Shown here: one piece after another, positions 26,826-34,642 of the stretch
Layout of the letters: every line of letters begins with the position of its first letter
Position numbering within the stretch: the first letter of the stretch is position 1
Source: Eubacterium sp. AF36-5BH
GTDB lineage: Bacteria > Bacillota > Clostridia > Lachnospirales > Lachnospiraceae
Assembly (NCBI RefSeq): GCF_003460505.1
Contig: NZ_QTVG01000004.1
Span: forward strand, 186,001-250,000
DNA length: 64,000 nt
Direction of reading: 5' to 3'
Program-made: the position numbers and the translations under genes
The notes under the pieces: generated by a model
Told to the model about the DNA's origin: nothing
What the model saw: the letters and a program-made list of their open reading frames with translations, nothing else
Database searches by the model: none

Positions 26826-27947
26826 ATGATAACAATAAAGGAAGTTAAAACCAGAAAAGATTTAAGAACTTTTGCTGGTTTCAATGAAAAAATGTATAGA
26901 GATGTGCCACAGGCAATGCCTGATTTGCTTTCAGACGAAATGGCGAATTTTAATCCTAAGAAAAATCCGGCATTTGAGTATGCTGAATCAAGACAGTGGT
27001 TGGCATATAAAGATGGAGAGTGTGTAGGAAGAATCGGTGCCATAATCAGTCATAAGGCAAATGCAAAATGGGATAGAAAAAGAATAAGATTTACAAGAGT
27101 GGATTTTATTGACGACTACGAAGTTTCAGAAGCTTTATTTAAGACTGTTGAAAATTGGGGCAGGGAAAAGGGACTTAAAGCAGCTCATGGACCAATGGGA
27201 TTTTGCGATTTGGACCAGGAAGGAATGCTTATTGAAGGCTTTGAATATGATGGTATATTCATAACGATTAATAATGCACCTTATTATAAGGAACATATGG
27301 AACGCCTTGGGTATGTAAAATCTGTGGATTGGATTGAAAACAGAATAGATATACCGGATGAAATACCACCTATTTTTGACAAAATGTGTGAGAGAGTTTT
27401 AAAAGACAATAAACTCAAAATTGTAAAAGTTAAGAACAGATTGCAGCTAAGAAAATACATAAAATATATATTTGATGTTGTAAATGATACTGCAAAGATA
27501 CTATATGGTGAAGTGGATTTATCTGAGGCACAGATTAAAAAGTATGTTCATCAGTTCATATTAGTGGTTAATGTTAGATTTATTTCATTACTTGTAAATG
27601 AAAAAGATGAGATGGTTGCTATTGGAGTAACTGTTCCTTCAATGGGCAAGGCTTCAAAAAAATCTCATGGAAGATTGTTCCCTTTTGGATGGGCAAGACT
27701 GCTTTATGCACCATATTCTAAACCTGACACATTGGAACTTTATTTAGTTGGTGTAAGAGATCAGTATAAGAAGAAAGGCTTACCGTTAGTTTTAATTACG
27801 GAAATTCTAAAAGCAGCCATTGAAGATGGAATGAAATATGCTGAGACAGGACCAATGCTTGAAGATAATATTAAGGTTCAGTCTATGTGGAAAAGATTTA
27901 ATAAGATTCAGCATAGAAGACGTAGATGCTGGATAAAAGAAATATAA
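26826..27947 (+). CDS. GNAT/FemAB-like acetyltransferase-family protein
   Basis: 373 residues, cytoplasmic. The N-terminal half (DLRTFAGFNEKMYRD, then VGRIGAIISHKAN, GWGREKGLKAAHGPMGF) and the C-terminal half (DTLELYLVGVRDQYKKKGLP, KYAETGPMLEDN) look like two GNAT folds, as in the uncharacterised YghO-type family. The second half keeps an acetyl-CoA-loop-like stretch. The acceptor is unknown. It stands alone, 112 bases after rpiB, and is followed by a terminator. Confidence 0.6.
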   Translation: MITIKEVKTRKDLRTFAGFNEKMYRDVPQAMPDLLSDEMANFNPKKNPAFEYAESRQWLAYKDGECVGRIGAIISHKANAKWDRKRIRFTRVDFIDDYEVSEALFKTVENWGREKGLKAAHGPMGFCDLDQEGMLIEGFEYDGIFITINNAPYYKEHMERLGYVKSVDWIENRIDIPDEIPPIFDKMCERVLKDNKLKIVKVKNRLQLRKYIKYIFDVVNDTAKILYGEVDLSEAQIKKYVHQFILVVNVRFISLLVNEKDEMVAIGVTVPSMGKASKKSHGRLFPFGWARLLYAPYSKPDTLELYLVGVRDQYKKKGLPLVLITEILKAAIEDGMKYAETGPMLEDNIKVQSMWKRFNKIQHRRRRCWIKEI

Positions 27948-28015
27948 AAAAGTGGGCTGTGGATGTGCTCTGACATGAAGATAGGAGTACGAAAAGGAAA
28001 CAGTTGATAGCTAAC

Positions 28016-28050
28016 AGGTGCTTTGTTATTTACAAAGCATCTTATTTTTT
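28016..28050 (+). terminator. Terminator after the GNAT-like gene
   Basis: AGGTGCTTTGT (28016-28026) pairs with ACAAAGCATCT (28032-28042), loop TATTT, then TATTTTTT. The right arm overlaps the -35 of the next promoter. Confidence 0.8.
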
Positions 28051-28057
28051 ATATAAT
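28029..28057 (+). promoter_or_regulatory. Promoter for the symporter gene
   Basis: TTTACA (28029-28034), 17-bp spacer, TATAAT (28052-28057). The expected start is near 28064, just before the 15-bp repeats. Confidence 0.7.
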
Positions 28058-28068
28058 CACTTTAGTAA

Positions 28069-28105
28069 TTTAAAGCGTAACGGTTTAAAGTTTAACGCTT
28101 TAAAG
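28069..28105 (+). repeat. TTTAAAG direct repeats at 15-bp spacing, candidate operator
   Basis: TTTAAAG starts at 28069, 28084 and 28099, exactly 15 bases apart, within units TTTAAAGCGTAACGG and TTTAAAGTTTAACGC. The outer arms also form a perfect inverted repeat, TTTAAAGCGT (28069-28078) with ACGCTTTAAA (28095-28104). The position just after the predicted transcription start suits a repressor operator or leader hairpin for the symporter gene. Confidence 0.6.
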
Positions 28106-28145
28106 ACTAGGGATATATTTTAATAATTTTAATGGAGGGAACATT

Positions 28146-29726
28146 ATGACAGTAGTATTATGTTCAATTATGCTAGTTGTATTTTTTGCTGTAATGATCT
28201 TTGTAGGTTTTTACACCAGAAAACATGCAACAGACGTTACAGGATTTGTTCTGGGAGGCCGTTCAGTAGGCCCTTGGCTTACTGCCTTTGCTTTTGGAAC
28301 ATCTTATTTTTCTGCAGTTATCTTCGTAGGATATGCAGGACAGTTTGGATGGAATTTCGGACTTGCATCAACTTGGGCAGGTTTAGGAAATGCATTCATT
28401 GGTTCTTTACTTGCATGGAATGTGTTAGGTAGAAGAACAAGGGTTATGACACAGCACGTTGATGCAAAGACTATGCCGGACTTTTTTGGAAAAAGATTTA
28501 ATTCAACACCTTTAAAAGTTGCTGCATCAGTTATTGTATTTATTTTCTTAATTCCGTACACAGCATCACTTTACAATGGACTTTCAAGTTTATTTGGTTT
28601 AGTGTTTGACATTCCATATTGGGTAGTTATTGCGGTAATGGCAGTGCTTACAGGATTCTATGTAATTTTTGGTGGTTACATGGCAACAGCTATTAATGAT
28701 TTTATTCAGGGAATCATTATGTTATTTGGAATTTGTGCTATTATTGGTGCGGTTTTAATGGACAACGGTGGTCTTTTACAGGCAACAAAGAGCCTTGCAA
28801 AAGTTACAGGAGATGCAGGTTGGGAAGGCGCTTACACAGCATTTTTAGGACCTGATCCTTTAGCATTATTATTTGTGGTTATTTTAACATCACTTGGTAC
28901 TTGGGGACTTCCACAGATGGTTGGAAAATTCTATGCTATTAAAAGTGAAAAAGACATACATAAGGGAACAGTTATTTCAACAGTATTTGCAATTATTGTA
29001 GCAGGAGGCTGTTATTTCTTAGGTGGATTCGGCAGATTATATAGCGATAAAATTGCAATTAATGAGGCAACAGGTAAGCCTTTATTTGACACAATAATTC
29101 CAACAATGTTATCAACACTTCCTGCAATAGTGGTTGCAGTAGTAATTGTTTTGGTTTTATCAGCTTCAATGTCAACACTTTCATCATTAGTTTTAACTTC
29201 AAGTTCAACATTTACATTAGATGTAATTAAGCCGGCATCAAAGAAGGAAATGTCAGATAAGAAACAGGTAACAATAATGCGTTTATTTATTGTTTTCTTT
29301 ATACTTGTTTCAGCAATAATTGCCATTTTCAAGGATGCACATCCTGAAGTAACATTTATAGCACAGATGATGGGTGTTTCATGGGGAGCTTTAGCGGGAG
29401 CATTCCTTGCACCATTTTTATATGGACTATACTGGAAGGGCGTTACAAAAGCAGCGACAATTGTATGTTTCATCTGGGGTTGCGGAATTGCTGTTGTACA
29501 GCTTGTAATTACACTTGCGGGAATTGATACAACAGGTTGGGGAACAGTTCTTTCATACTTATTTAAGTCTTCAATCAACTCAGGTGTAGTTGCCATGGTT
29601 GGTGGCTTGATTATTGTACCGATTATTAGTTTATTTACAAAGAAACAGGACCAGAAAGAGTTAGACGATTTATTTGAATGTTATGAAGAAAAAACAGAAG
29701 CAGTAGCAAAGGAACATTTAAAATAA
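28146..29726 (+). CDS. Sodium:solute symporter (SSS family)
   Basis: 526 residues with about 13 hydrophobic helices. The SSS signature region is visible (FVLGGRSVGPWLTAFAFGTS, GGYMATAINDFIQGIIM, the latter like the PutP/PanF consensus), as is the small-residue stretch in helix 8 (SASMSTLSSLVLTSS) that forms part of the sodium site. It imports a solute, such as an amino acid, vitamin or organic acid, with sodium; the substrate cannot be told. The ATG has GGAGGG 6-11 bases upstream. Single-gene unit with its own promoter, repeat operator and terminator. Confidence 0.85.
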   Translation: MTVVLCSIMLVVFFAVMIFVGFYTRKHATDVTGFVLGGRSVGPWLTAFAFGTSYFSAVIFVGYAGQFGWNFGLASTWAGLGNAFIGSLLAWNVLGRRTRVMTQHVDAKTMPDFFGKRFNSTPLKVAASVIVFIFLIPYTASLYNGLSSLFGLVFDIPYWVVIAVMAVLTGFYVIFGGYMATAINDFIQGIIMLFGICAIIGAVLMDNGGLLQATKSLAKVTGDAGWEGAYTAFLGPDPLALLFVVILTSLGTWGLPQMVGKFYAIKSEKDIHKGTVISTVFAIIVAGGCYFLGGFGRLYSDKIAINEATGKPLFDTIIPTMLSTLPAIVVAVVIVLVLSASMSTLSSLVLTSSSTFTLDVIKPASKKEMSDKKQVTIMRLFIVFFILVSAIIAIFKDAHPEVTFIAQMMGVSWGALAGAFLAPFLYGLYWKGVTKAATIVCFIWGCGIAVVQLVITLAGIDTTGWGTVLSYLFKSSINSGVVAMVGGLIIVPIISLFTKKQDQKELDDLFECYEEKTEAVAKEHLK

Positions 29727-29813
29727 AGGCTTCTGGAGTGTAAAATGTAGAACACTCTAAGGGCAAATAAAATTGCTACTCAAATATAAAATTTAATAGA
29801 CAAATCAGAAAAT

Positions 29814-29871
29814 AGATGTCCGATAATGAACAAAAACAAGAGGAAATGTTCATTACAGGACATCTTTTTTT
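29814..29871 (+). terminator. Two-tier terminator after the symporter gene
   Basis: The outer stem AGATGTCC/GGACATCT (29814-29821, 29858-29865) and inner stem TAATGAACA/TGTTCATTA are followed by seven Ts. Confidence 0.85.
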
Positions 29872-29898
29872 CATGTTGTTTAGCTTTGCCAAATTCTA

Positions 29899-29960
29899 TT
29901 GACCACTAATTTTTAGGTGGCTATACTGTAGGCGTTCTAAGACAAAAGAAAATATTTGTC
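29899..29960 (+). promoter_or_regulatory. Fatty-acid operon promoter with palindromic operator candidate
   Basis: TTGACC (29899-29904), 17-bp spacer, TATACT (29922-29927). The start near 29934 gives a leader of about 170 bases. Just downstream GACAAAAGAAAATATTTGTC (29941-29960) has perfect 6-bp inverted arms, placed like a repressor site. It does not match the FabT or FapR consensus as I know them. The leader also has a tandem 10-bp repeat AATGAGTAAA (30013-30032). Confidence 0.6.
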
Positions 29961-30077
29961 GTAAAAATAAAATGTTGGAGTATAGAAAAGACAAATAGTT
30001 TATTAAAAAAAGAATGAGTAAAAATGAGTAAAGTAGAGAAAGCTTAAATAAATCGTAACAGGGAAGGAGTACAAAAA

Positions 30078-30122
30078 ATGTTAATAACATTTTCTGTAAG
30101 GATAATATGTTTGGAAAAATAA
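30078..30122 (+). CDS. Short upstream ORF overlapping the fabH start (14 residues)
   Basis: ATG at 30078 has a better ribosome site (GGGAAGGAG, 8 bases upstream) than fabH itself. It encodes MLITFSVRIICLEK and stops 16 bases inside fabH in another frame. Translation of the short ORF would bring ribosomes onto the fabH start, so a leader peptide or coupling role is inferred. Confidence 0.4.
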   Translation: MLITFSVRIICLEK

Positions 30123-31159
30123 TTGGAACAGGTTCATATATTCCTGAAAATATAGTTACAAACAATGATTTAACAAAAATTGTTGAAACAAGTGACAGTT
30201 GGATTGAGGAAAGAACCGGCGTTAAGCAAAGACACCTTATGAAAAATGAAACTACTGCTACTATGGCAACTGAGGCAGCAAAAAGAGCAGTGGAAAATGC
30301 AGGAATTAAGCCAGAAGAAATTGATGTTATTGTGGTTTCTACAGTATCTTCCAATTTGATTCTTCCAAATACAGCCTGCTTTGTTCAGGAACAAATTGGA
30401 GCCATAAATGCTTTTTGTTTTGACATTAACACAGCCTGTACCGGTTTTATGATGGCATACAATACTGTCCAAAGTTATATTAATTCAGGTTTAGTGAAGA
30501 CAGCGTTAATTATTGGAGCAGAGGGCTTGTCAAGAATTGTTGATTGGAGTGACAGAGGAACCTGTATTCTTTTTGGAGACGGGGCAGGAGCTGCAATTGT
30601 TAAGGCAAGCGAGGCTGCAGTTTTTGAAACTGTTATGAAATCTGATGGTAGAAAAGGTTCAGCACTTACATGTTATAACGGGTTTGCAGCAAGACCAAGA
30701 AAAATTTTTACAGAAGAAAAACAGGAAATTTCAGATATATATGAAAAAATGAATGGTCAGGAAAATTCAGATACATATAAAAAAATAGATGGTCAGGAAA
30801 GCTTAGACACTTTTGTAAAGATGGATGGTCAGGAAATTTTTAGATTTGCCGTAAAAGAAGTTCCAAAATGTATTAATGAATTAATGGAAAAAATGAATAT
30901 AACAAGTGACGATGTGGATATGTTTGTTTTGCATCAGGCAAATTTAAGAATTTGTCAGGGGATTGCCAAGCGTTTGAAAATCAGTATGGATAAGGTGCCA
31001 ACAAATGTTTCAGAATATGGCAATACATCATCTGCCTGCATACCAATATTGCTGGATGAGTTGTTTAAGGCAGGCAAACTGAAAAAAGGCGACAGAATTA
31101 TAATGTCAGGTTTTGGTGCAGGAGTAACCCTTGCTGCAACATATTTGGAAATTTGTTAA
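30107..31159 (+). CDS. fabH: Beta-ketoacyl-ACP synthase III FabH, with a tandem-repeat insertion
   Basis: 350 residues. FabH begins the fatty-acid cycle by condensing acetyl-CoA with malonyl-ACP. The catalytic triad is visible: Cys111 in NTACTGF, His in FVLHQANLRI, Asn in EYGNTSSACIP. The start matches family N-termini (KIIGTGSYIPENIVTNNDL). Usual length is about 320; the excess is a 36-base repeat in three copies (30731-30838) coding 12-residue units (DIYEKMNGQEN, DTYKKIDGQES, DTFVKMDGQEI). The third is the normal family block before FRFAVKEVP. The ribosome site is weak (AAGGA) and lies inside the upstream ORF. First gene of the fatty-acid operon. Confidence 0.95.
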   Translation: MFGKIIGTGSYIPENIVTNNDLTKIVETSDSWIEERTGVKQRHLMKNETTATMATEAAKRAVENAGIKPEEIDVIVVSTVSSNLILPNTACFVQEQIGAINAFCFDINTACTGFMMAYNTVQSYINSGLVKTALIIGAEGLSRIVDWSDRGTCILFGDGAGAAIVKASEAAVFETVMKSDGRKGSALTCYNGFAARPRKIFTEEKQEISDIYEKMNGQENSDTYKKIDGQESLDTFVKMDGQEIFRFAVKEVPKCINELMEKMNITSDDVDMFVLHQANLRICQGIAKRLKISMDKVPTNVSEYGNTSSACIPILLDELFKAGKLKKGDRIIMSGFGAGVTLAATYLEIC

Positions 31160-31339
31160 TGGCAGTTGTAACTAAAACCGTAAAATATTTTTTATTAGTT
31201 ATTAACCGGTACAGCCGGATTATATAAAATTGCTTTTGAAAATAAAAAATTATATGGAACTTAAAATAGTAGTTTTTTATAAACAGGTTTTCAATAAGCA
31301 AAAAAAAAGCCAATTATAAAAGAATAAGGAGATTAAAAA

Positions 31340-31564
31340 ATGTTTGAAGAAATTAAGGAAATTATTGTTGAAGAATTAGGAGTAGATGAAGACAAGGTTG
31401 TGGAAACAGCAACATTTAATGAAGATTTAGGAGCTGACTCATTAGATTTATTTGAACTTGTAATGGCATTTGAAGATAAGTTTGACGTAAAGATTCCTGA
31501 AGAAGATTTAGAAAAAATCAAGACAGTTGGAGATGTTGTGAAATATATTCAGGACAATAAATAA
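31340..31564 (+). CDS. acpP: Acyl carrier protein
   Basis: 74 residues, acidic, with the phosphopantetheine-attachment motif [11 protein letters not shown]. It carries growing acyl chains as thioesters. It sits between fabH and fabK, as usual for fatty-acid operons. The ATG follows AAGGAG (31326-31331). The 180-base gap before it holds no clear terminator. Confidence 0.95.
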   Translation: MFEEIKEIIVEELGVDEDKVVETATFNEDLGADSLDLFELVMAFEDKFDVKIPEEDLEKIKTVGDVVKYIQDNK

Positions 31565-31588
31565 TAGAAAAGCGTAGGAAATTTCGTT

Positions 31589-32527
31589 ATGAAAACAGAG
31601 ATAACAGAATTACTAAATATTGAATATCCCATAATTCAGGGTGGTATGGCATGGGTGGCTGACTATCATTTAGCAGCTGCCGTTTCCAATGCCGGCGGAC
31701 TTGGGCTGATTGGTTCAGGTGGAGCACCTGCATCCTGGGTAAAAGACCAAATTAGGGAAGTAAAAAAATTAACTGATAAACCTTTTGGGGTAAACATTAT
31801 GTTAATGAACCCGGAGGCAGATGAAATCGCAAAAGTAATTGTAGAAGAAAAAGTACCTGTTGTTACTACAGGAGCAGGAAATCCAGCAAAGTACATTAAA
31901 GAATGGAAAGAAGCTGGAGTGAAAGTAATTCCTGTAGTTGCAAGTTGTGCCTTGGCAAAAATGATGGAACGCTGTGGAGCCGATGCAGTAGTTGCAGAGG
32001 GAACAGAGGCAGGAGGACATATTGGGGAGATTACAACAATGTCTTTGGTGCCACAGGTTGTTGATGCAGTGAATATACCTGTCATTGCAGCAGGCGGGAT
32101 CGCTGATGGAAGAGGTTTTGCTGCGGCACTGATGTTGGGAGCTAAGGCAGTTCAAATGGGAACTCATTTTGTTGCCACAAAAGAATGTAACGTTCACGAA
32201 AATTATAAGGAAAAAATAATAAAGGCAAAAGACATTGACTCAAAGGTAACAGGTCGCTCAACAGGACATCCTGTACGTGTACTTAGAAATCAAATGAGCA
32301 ATGAGTACATAAAAAAAGAGCAGGAAGGTGCCACATTGGAAGAGTTAGAACTTTTAACTTTAGGTGGTTTAAGAAAAGCTGTTGTTGAGGGCAACGTAAA
32401 AGAAGGAAGTCTAATGGCGGGGCAAATTGCCGGTTTGGTAAAAAAACAATATACCTGCAAGGAACTTATCGAAAAAGTTGTAACCGAAGGACAACAGGTA
32501 ATAGAAAATAGATTGGCAGAGTTTTAA
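31589..32527 (+). CDS. fabK: Enoyl-ACP reductase II FabK
   Basis: 312 residues of the FMN-dependent FabK/nitronate monooxygenase superfamily: YPIIQGGMAWVAD, GLGLIGSGGAP, AEGTEAGGHIGE, PVIAAGGIADGRG, AVQMGTHF. In this operon the role is the last reduction of each elongation cycle, in place of FabI. Its position directly after acpP and before fabD matches other Firmicutes. Start ATG, 24 bases after acpP. Confidence 0.92.
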   Translation: MKTEITELLNIEYPIIQGGMAWVADYHLAAAVSNAGGLGLIGSGGAPASWVKDQIREVKKLTDKPFGVNIMLMNPEADEIAKVIVEEKVPVVTTGAGNPAKYIKEWKEAGVKVIPVVASCALAKMMERCGADAVVAEGTEAGGHIGEITTMSLVPQVVDAVNIPVIAAGGIADGRGFAAALMLGAKAVQMGTHFVATKECNVHENYKEKIIKAKDIDSKVTGRSTGHPVRVLRNQMSNEYIKKEQEGATLEELELLTLGGLRKAVVEGNVKEGSLMAGQIAGLVKKQYTCKELIEKVVTEGQQVIENRLAEF

Positions 32528-32630
32528 AGCTGGAATTTTGACGTGAGATTTTAAAAGTAAAATTTAGTATTCATATCTAAAAATCAGTGGAGAAAAATTA
32601 GAGTTGTATTTAAAATTTTTGGAGGAGCAT

Positions 32631-33545
32631 ATGAGTAAAATCGCATTTGTATATCCGGGACAGGGTGTGCAGACAGTAGGCATGGCACAGGACTTTTATG
32701 AAAACAGTGTTTTGTCAAAAGAAGTATTTGACAAGGCAGATCAGGTACTTGATTTTGATATAAAGAAAATCTGTTTTCAGGAAAATCAGGAAATAAATGA
32801 TACAGAGTACACACAGGCGGCTTTGGTTACTACATATCTTGCAATAACAAAAGAAGTAGAAAGCAGGGGAATTAAACCTGACGTTGCAGCAGGGCTAAGC
32901 CTTGGAGAATATGCGGCAATTGCAGTAAGCGGTGGCTTTTCTTACGAAGATGCCATAAAAACGGTAAGACAACGAGGAATTCTTATGAACAGGGCTGTGC
33001 CAAAAGGTGAAGGTACAATGGCAGCAATTCTTGGAATGACAGCTGAGCAAATAGATAACATTGTAAACAAGATGGAAAACGTGTCAGTGGCAAATTACAA
33101 CTGCCCGGGACAAATTGTAATAACCGGAAAAAAAGATGCCGTTGAAAAAGCAATGGAATCATTGAAAGAAGCCGGAGCCAGAAGAACAGTAGAATTAAAC
33201 GTAAGTGGGCCTTTCCACTCACAATTCCTAAAAGAAGCCGGAAAAAAACTAGGAGAGCAACTTGAAAAAGTACAATTCACACCATTAACAATACCATACG
33301 TTACAAACGTAACAGCACAATATGTGGAAGATGTTAATGAAACAAAAGAATTGTTAATAAAACAGGTCTACTCACCGGTTCGATGGGAAGAAAGTGTAAG
33401 AAACATGATAGAAAAAGGCGTAGACACATTTATTGAAATAGGTCCCGGAAAAACAATCGCAGGCTTCTTACGCAAAATAGACAGAAATGTAAAATGTATA
33501 AACATAAGTCAATATGAAGACTTAAAAAAACTAAATCAAAATTAG
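32631..33545 (+). CDS. fabD: Malonyl-CoA:ACP transacylase FabD
   Basis: 304 residues from ATG 32631, picked because GGAGGA (32621-32626) is directly upstream. The FVYPGQGVQTVGM start is typical. The active Ser90 is in GLSLGEYAA, and the catalytic His in GPFHSQFL. It moves malonyl from CoA to ACP. The end of the gene is A-rich, and a 348-base gap with a structured element follows before fabG. Confidence 0.95.
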   Translation: MSKIAFVYPGQGVQTVGMAQDFYENSVLSKEVFDKADQVLDFDIKKICFQENQEINDTEYTQAALVTTYLAITKEVESRGIKPDVAAGLSLGEYAAIAVSGGFSYEDAIKTVRQRGILMNRAVPKGEGTMAAILGMTAEQIDNIVNKMENVSVANYNCPGQIVITGKKDAVEKAMESLKEAGARRTVELNVSGPFHSQFLKEAGKKLGEQLEKVQFTPLTIPYVTNVTAQYVEDVNETKELLIKQVYSPVRWEESVRNMIEKGVDTFIEIGPGKTIAGFLRKIDRNVKCINISQYEDLKKLNQN

Positions 33546-33647
33546 AAATTAATAAGATAATTTAACTCTTTTTTAGAAAAGTAAAAAATATTAAAGAATA
33601 AAATCAAGATAATCAAAAATATAGCTTTTCTTCTTTCTGCTTTGCAG

Positions 33648-33835
33648 ATATACATTCACGAAAGCACGTTACACTTAGGATACTGCACGTACAAGCCTTC
33701 CCAGTACGTTGCACATAGGTAATAAACATTCTAAGAAAGTGCTCTGAAGCCGTGGGTTCACAAAGGCAGCGAAGTCGGCTTTGTAGAACCGCTACGAGCT
33801 GAAGGCAGCGGGAGCGTGCTTTCGTGAATGCATAT
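33648..33835. repeat. 188-bp structured inverted-repeat element between fabD and fabG
   Basis: The ends form a 21-bp stem (33648-33668 with 33815-33835, 20 Watson-Crick pairs and one G-T; core TTCACGAAAGCACG). Inner hairpins are TGCACGTAC/GTACGTTGCA (33683-33691, 33705-33714) and GGTTCACAAAG/CTTTGTAGAACC (33755-33765, 33779-33790). The element is clearly GC-richer than the operon around it and has no conserved ORF. It may be a miniature mobile element or a structured RNA. The rest of the 33546-33893 gap holds nothing recognisable. Confidence 0.6.
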
Positions 33836-33893
33836 TGCCTATGTGCATGGGAAAGAGAGTGTAGATTTTGATTATCTGGAACAGAGGTTTTAT

Positions 33894-34631
33894 ATGGAAA
33901 ATAAAGTAGCAATTGTAACAGGAGCTTCAAGAGGCATAGGAGCTGCCATTGCAAAAAAACTAGCTTCACTTGGTGCCACAGTAATTGTAAACTACGCAGG
34001 CTCCAGAGAAAAAGCAGAAACAGTAGTAAAAGAAATTGAAAATGCAGGTGGCAAGGCAACAGCCATGCAGTGCGACATTTCAGATTTTAATAAATGCAGT
34101 GAATTTACTAATGAAATAAAAGACAGATTTGGTTCCATTGATATTTTAGTAAACAATGCAGGTATTACAAGAGATGGTTTGTGTATGGCGATGAAAGAAG
34201 AAGACTTCGACGCTGTAATTAATACTAATTTAAAAGGAACATTTAACTGCATTAAATTTGCTTCAAGAATAATGATGAAACAAAGACATGGAAAAATCAT
34301 TAACATGACTTCAGTTTCAGGAGTTGCAGGTAATGCCGGGCAGGTTAATTATTCAGCGGCGAAAGCAGGAGTAATTGGAATTACAAAATCAATGGCAAGA
34401 GAATTGTCATCAAGAAATATTAATGTAAATGCAATTGCACCGGGATTTATTGAAACAGACATGACTGCAAAATTATCTGACAAGGTAAAAGAGCAGGCAG
34501 TTTCACAAATTCCCCTTAACAGATTTGGAAGGCCTGAGGAAGTTGCCGAGTTGGTGGCATTTTTAGCAGGTGAAAAAAGTAATTATATAACAGGACAGGT
34601 ATTTCACATTGATGGTGGAATGGTAATGTAG
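33894..34631 (+). CDS. fabG: 3-oxoacyl-ACP reductase FabG
   Basis: 245 residues from ATG 33894, chosen for AGAGG (33883-33887) and because MENKVAIVTGASRGIG matches the family start; the frame extends upstream to 33828 into the structured element. SDR features: TGASRGIG nucleotide loop, NNAG, catalytic Ser in TSVSGVAG, Tyr-x-x-x-Lys as YSAAK. It reduces 3-oxoacyl-ACP with NADPH. 11 bases before fabF. Confidence 0.95.
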   Translation: MENKVAIVTGASRGIGAAIAKKLASLGATVIVNYAGSREKAETVVKEIENAGGKATAMQCDISDFNKCSEFTNEIKDRFGSIDILVNNAGITRDGLCMAMKEEDFDAVINTNLKGTFNCIKFASRIMMKQRHGKIINMTSVSGVAGNAGQVNYSAAKAGVIGITKSMARELSSRNINVNAIAPGFIETDMTAKLSDKVKEQAVSQIPLNRFGRPEEVAELVAFLAGEKSNYITGQVFHIDGGMVM

Positions 34632-34642
34632 CGAGGTGTCAT

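Noticed and set aside
29012..29596. 194-codon minus-strand ORF
   Set aside because: Antisense to the symporter; composition mirrors membrane helices.
33613..34059. 148-codon minus-strand ORF across the fabD-fabG gap
   Set aside because: It runs through the hairpin element and antisense to fabG, with low-complexity Leu-rich sequence and no start signal. It is treated as a by-product of the repeat.
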